Part shown: piece by piece, positions 6,195 through 6,378 of the stretch
Layout of the letters: the number at the start of each line of letters is the position of its first letter
How positions within the stretch are numbered: position 1 is the stretch's first letter
Source: Beijerinckiaceae bacterium
GTDB lineage: Bacteria; Pseudomonadota; Alphaproteobacteria; Rhizobiales; Beijerinckiaceae
Assembly (NCBI GenBank): GCA_027346205.1
Contig: DAIESR010000220.1
Span: 1 to 6,378, forward strand
Direction of reading: 5' to 3'
DNA length: 6,378 nt
Notes under the pieces: generated by a model
Told to the model about the DNA's origin: nothing
The model's input: the letters and a program-made list of their open reading frames with translations, nothing else
Database searches by the model: none
Position numbers and translations under genes: made by a program

Positions 6195-6378
6195 ATGTTC
6201 CATAGGCGTAATTCCGGGTCGCGGACGCGAGACATGTTGAAGGTTTCGTTCACCCCGTTGCTGTTCGGCTTCATCTTGGCGTTTGCGTGCGTCGGGGAGT
6301 CGCGGATATCGCGCGCCGGCGACGGCGTTGCGTCCGCGGAGGCGGGTGTGGCGCTAAAACCGGCAGGCTTGAGCAAAG
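6195..6378 (+). CDS. N-terminal part of a membrane-anchored/periplasmic protein, possibly MotE-like, cut by window edge
   Basis: An open frame runs from a TAA at 6180-6182 to the right edge. From ATG 6195 it gives 61 codons: a basic N-terminus (MFHRRNSGSRTRD), one hydrophobic segment at about residues 18-34 (FTPLLFGFILAFACVG), and a hydrophilic Ala/Gly-rich stretch. This is the shape of a signal anchor or signal peptide leading to a periplasmic domain. In rhizobial clusters the gene after flgI is motE, a chaperone for the periplasmic motor protein MotC, and position is the main reason for the suggestion. Too little sequence remains to confirm the domain. Neither start has a good ribosome binding site: GGAAG at 6175-6179 is 15 bases before ATG 6195, and ATG 6234 would give a shorter signal-like start (MLKVSFTP). 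The gene begins 80 bases after flgI, or 119 if ATG 6234 is used. Confidence 0.5.
   Translation, partial: MFHRRNSGSRTRDMLKVSFTPLLFGFILAFACVGESRISRAGDGVASAEAGVALKPAGLSK

Noticed and set aside
6131..6376. 81-codon minus-strand open frame at the right end
   Set aside because: It is antisense to the signal-anchored frame starting at 6195 and has no conserved features. The + strand frame fits the operon direction and expected gene order.

Overview
The window is a stretch of a flagellar gene cluster, with every gene on the + strand. It runs from the C-terminal two-thirds of the rotor switch protein FliG to the first 61 codons of a membrane-anchored protein after the P-ring gene flgI. The order flgB-flgC-fliE-flgG-flgA-flgI followed by a small signal-anchored gene matches the alphaproteobacterial, Hyphomicrobiales (Rhizobiales)-type cluster, in which motE follows flgI. 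The short FlgA, the FlgB N-terminus and the FliG C-terminus also look alphaproteobacterial. Moderately high GC would fit a Beijerinckiaceae or Methylocystaceae-like member, but that is a guess; no phylogenetic marker is present.

Layout. 2-766: fliG, 5' end cut by the window. 784-1866: flhB, the self-cleaving export switch. 1876-2310: an acidic 144-residue protein with no family I can name, nine bases after flhB. 2311-2583: the only large non-coding gap, with a weak sigma-54-like promoter match at 2490-2504. 2584-6114: a tightly packed rod/P-ring operon of flgB, flgC, fliE, flgG, flgA and flgI. Most junctions there overlap by 1-4 bases or have gaps under 10 bases. The exception is fliE-flgG, where a 12-base direct repeat spans the fliE stop codon. 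6115-6194: a short spacer with a 7-base inverted repeat. 6195 to the end: a probable MotE-like gene, cut by the window.

How the genes work together. FlhB is part of the flagellar type III export gate and switches substrate class by cleaving itself. It is needed to export the rod subunits FlgB, FlgC and FlgG and the MS-ring/rod adaptor FliE. FlgA and FlgI go through Sec to the periplasm, where FlgA chaperones FlgI into the P ring around the FlgG distal rod. FliG is the rotor face that touches the stator. The window thus encodes part of the rotor, one export gate component, most of the rod and the P ring.

Most of the region is ordinary conserved flagellar machinery. The parts that are not textbook are the unnamed protein between flhB and flgB, the 273-base gap with its candidate promoter, the non-canonical charge pattern on FliG's torque helix, a cysteine-free mature FlgI, and the small duplication at the fliE stop. 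I found no mobile element, CRISPR array, RNA gene or clearly new multi-gene system.
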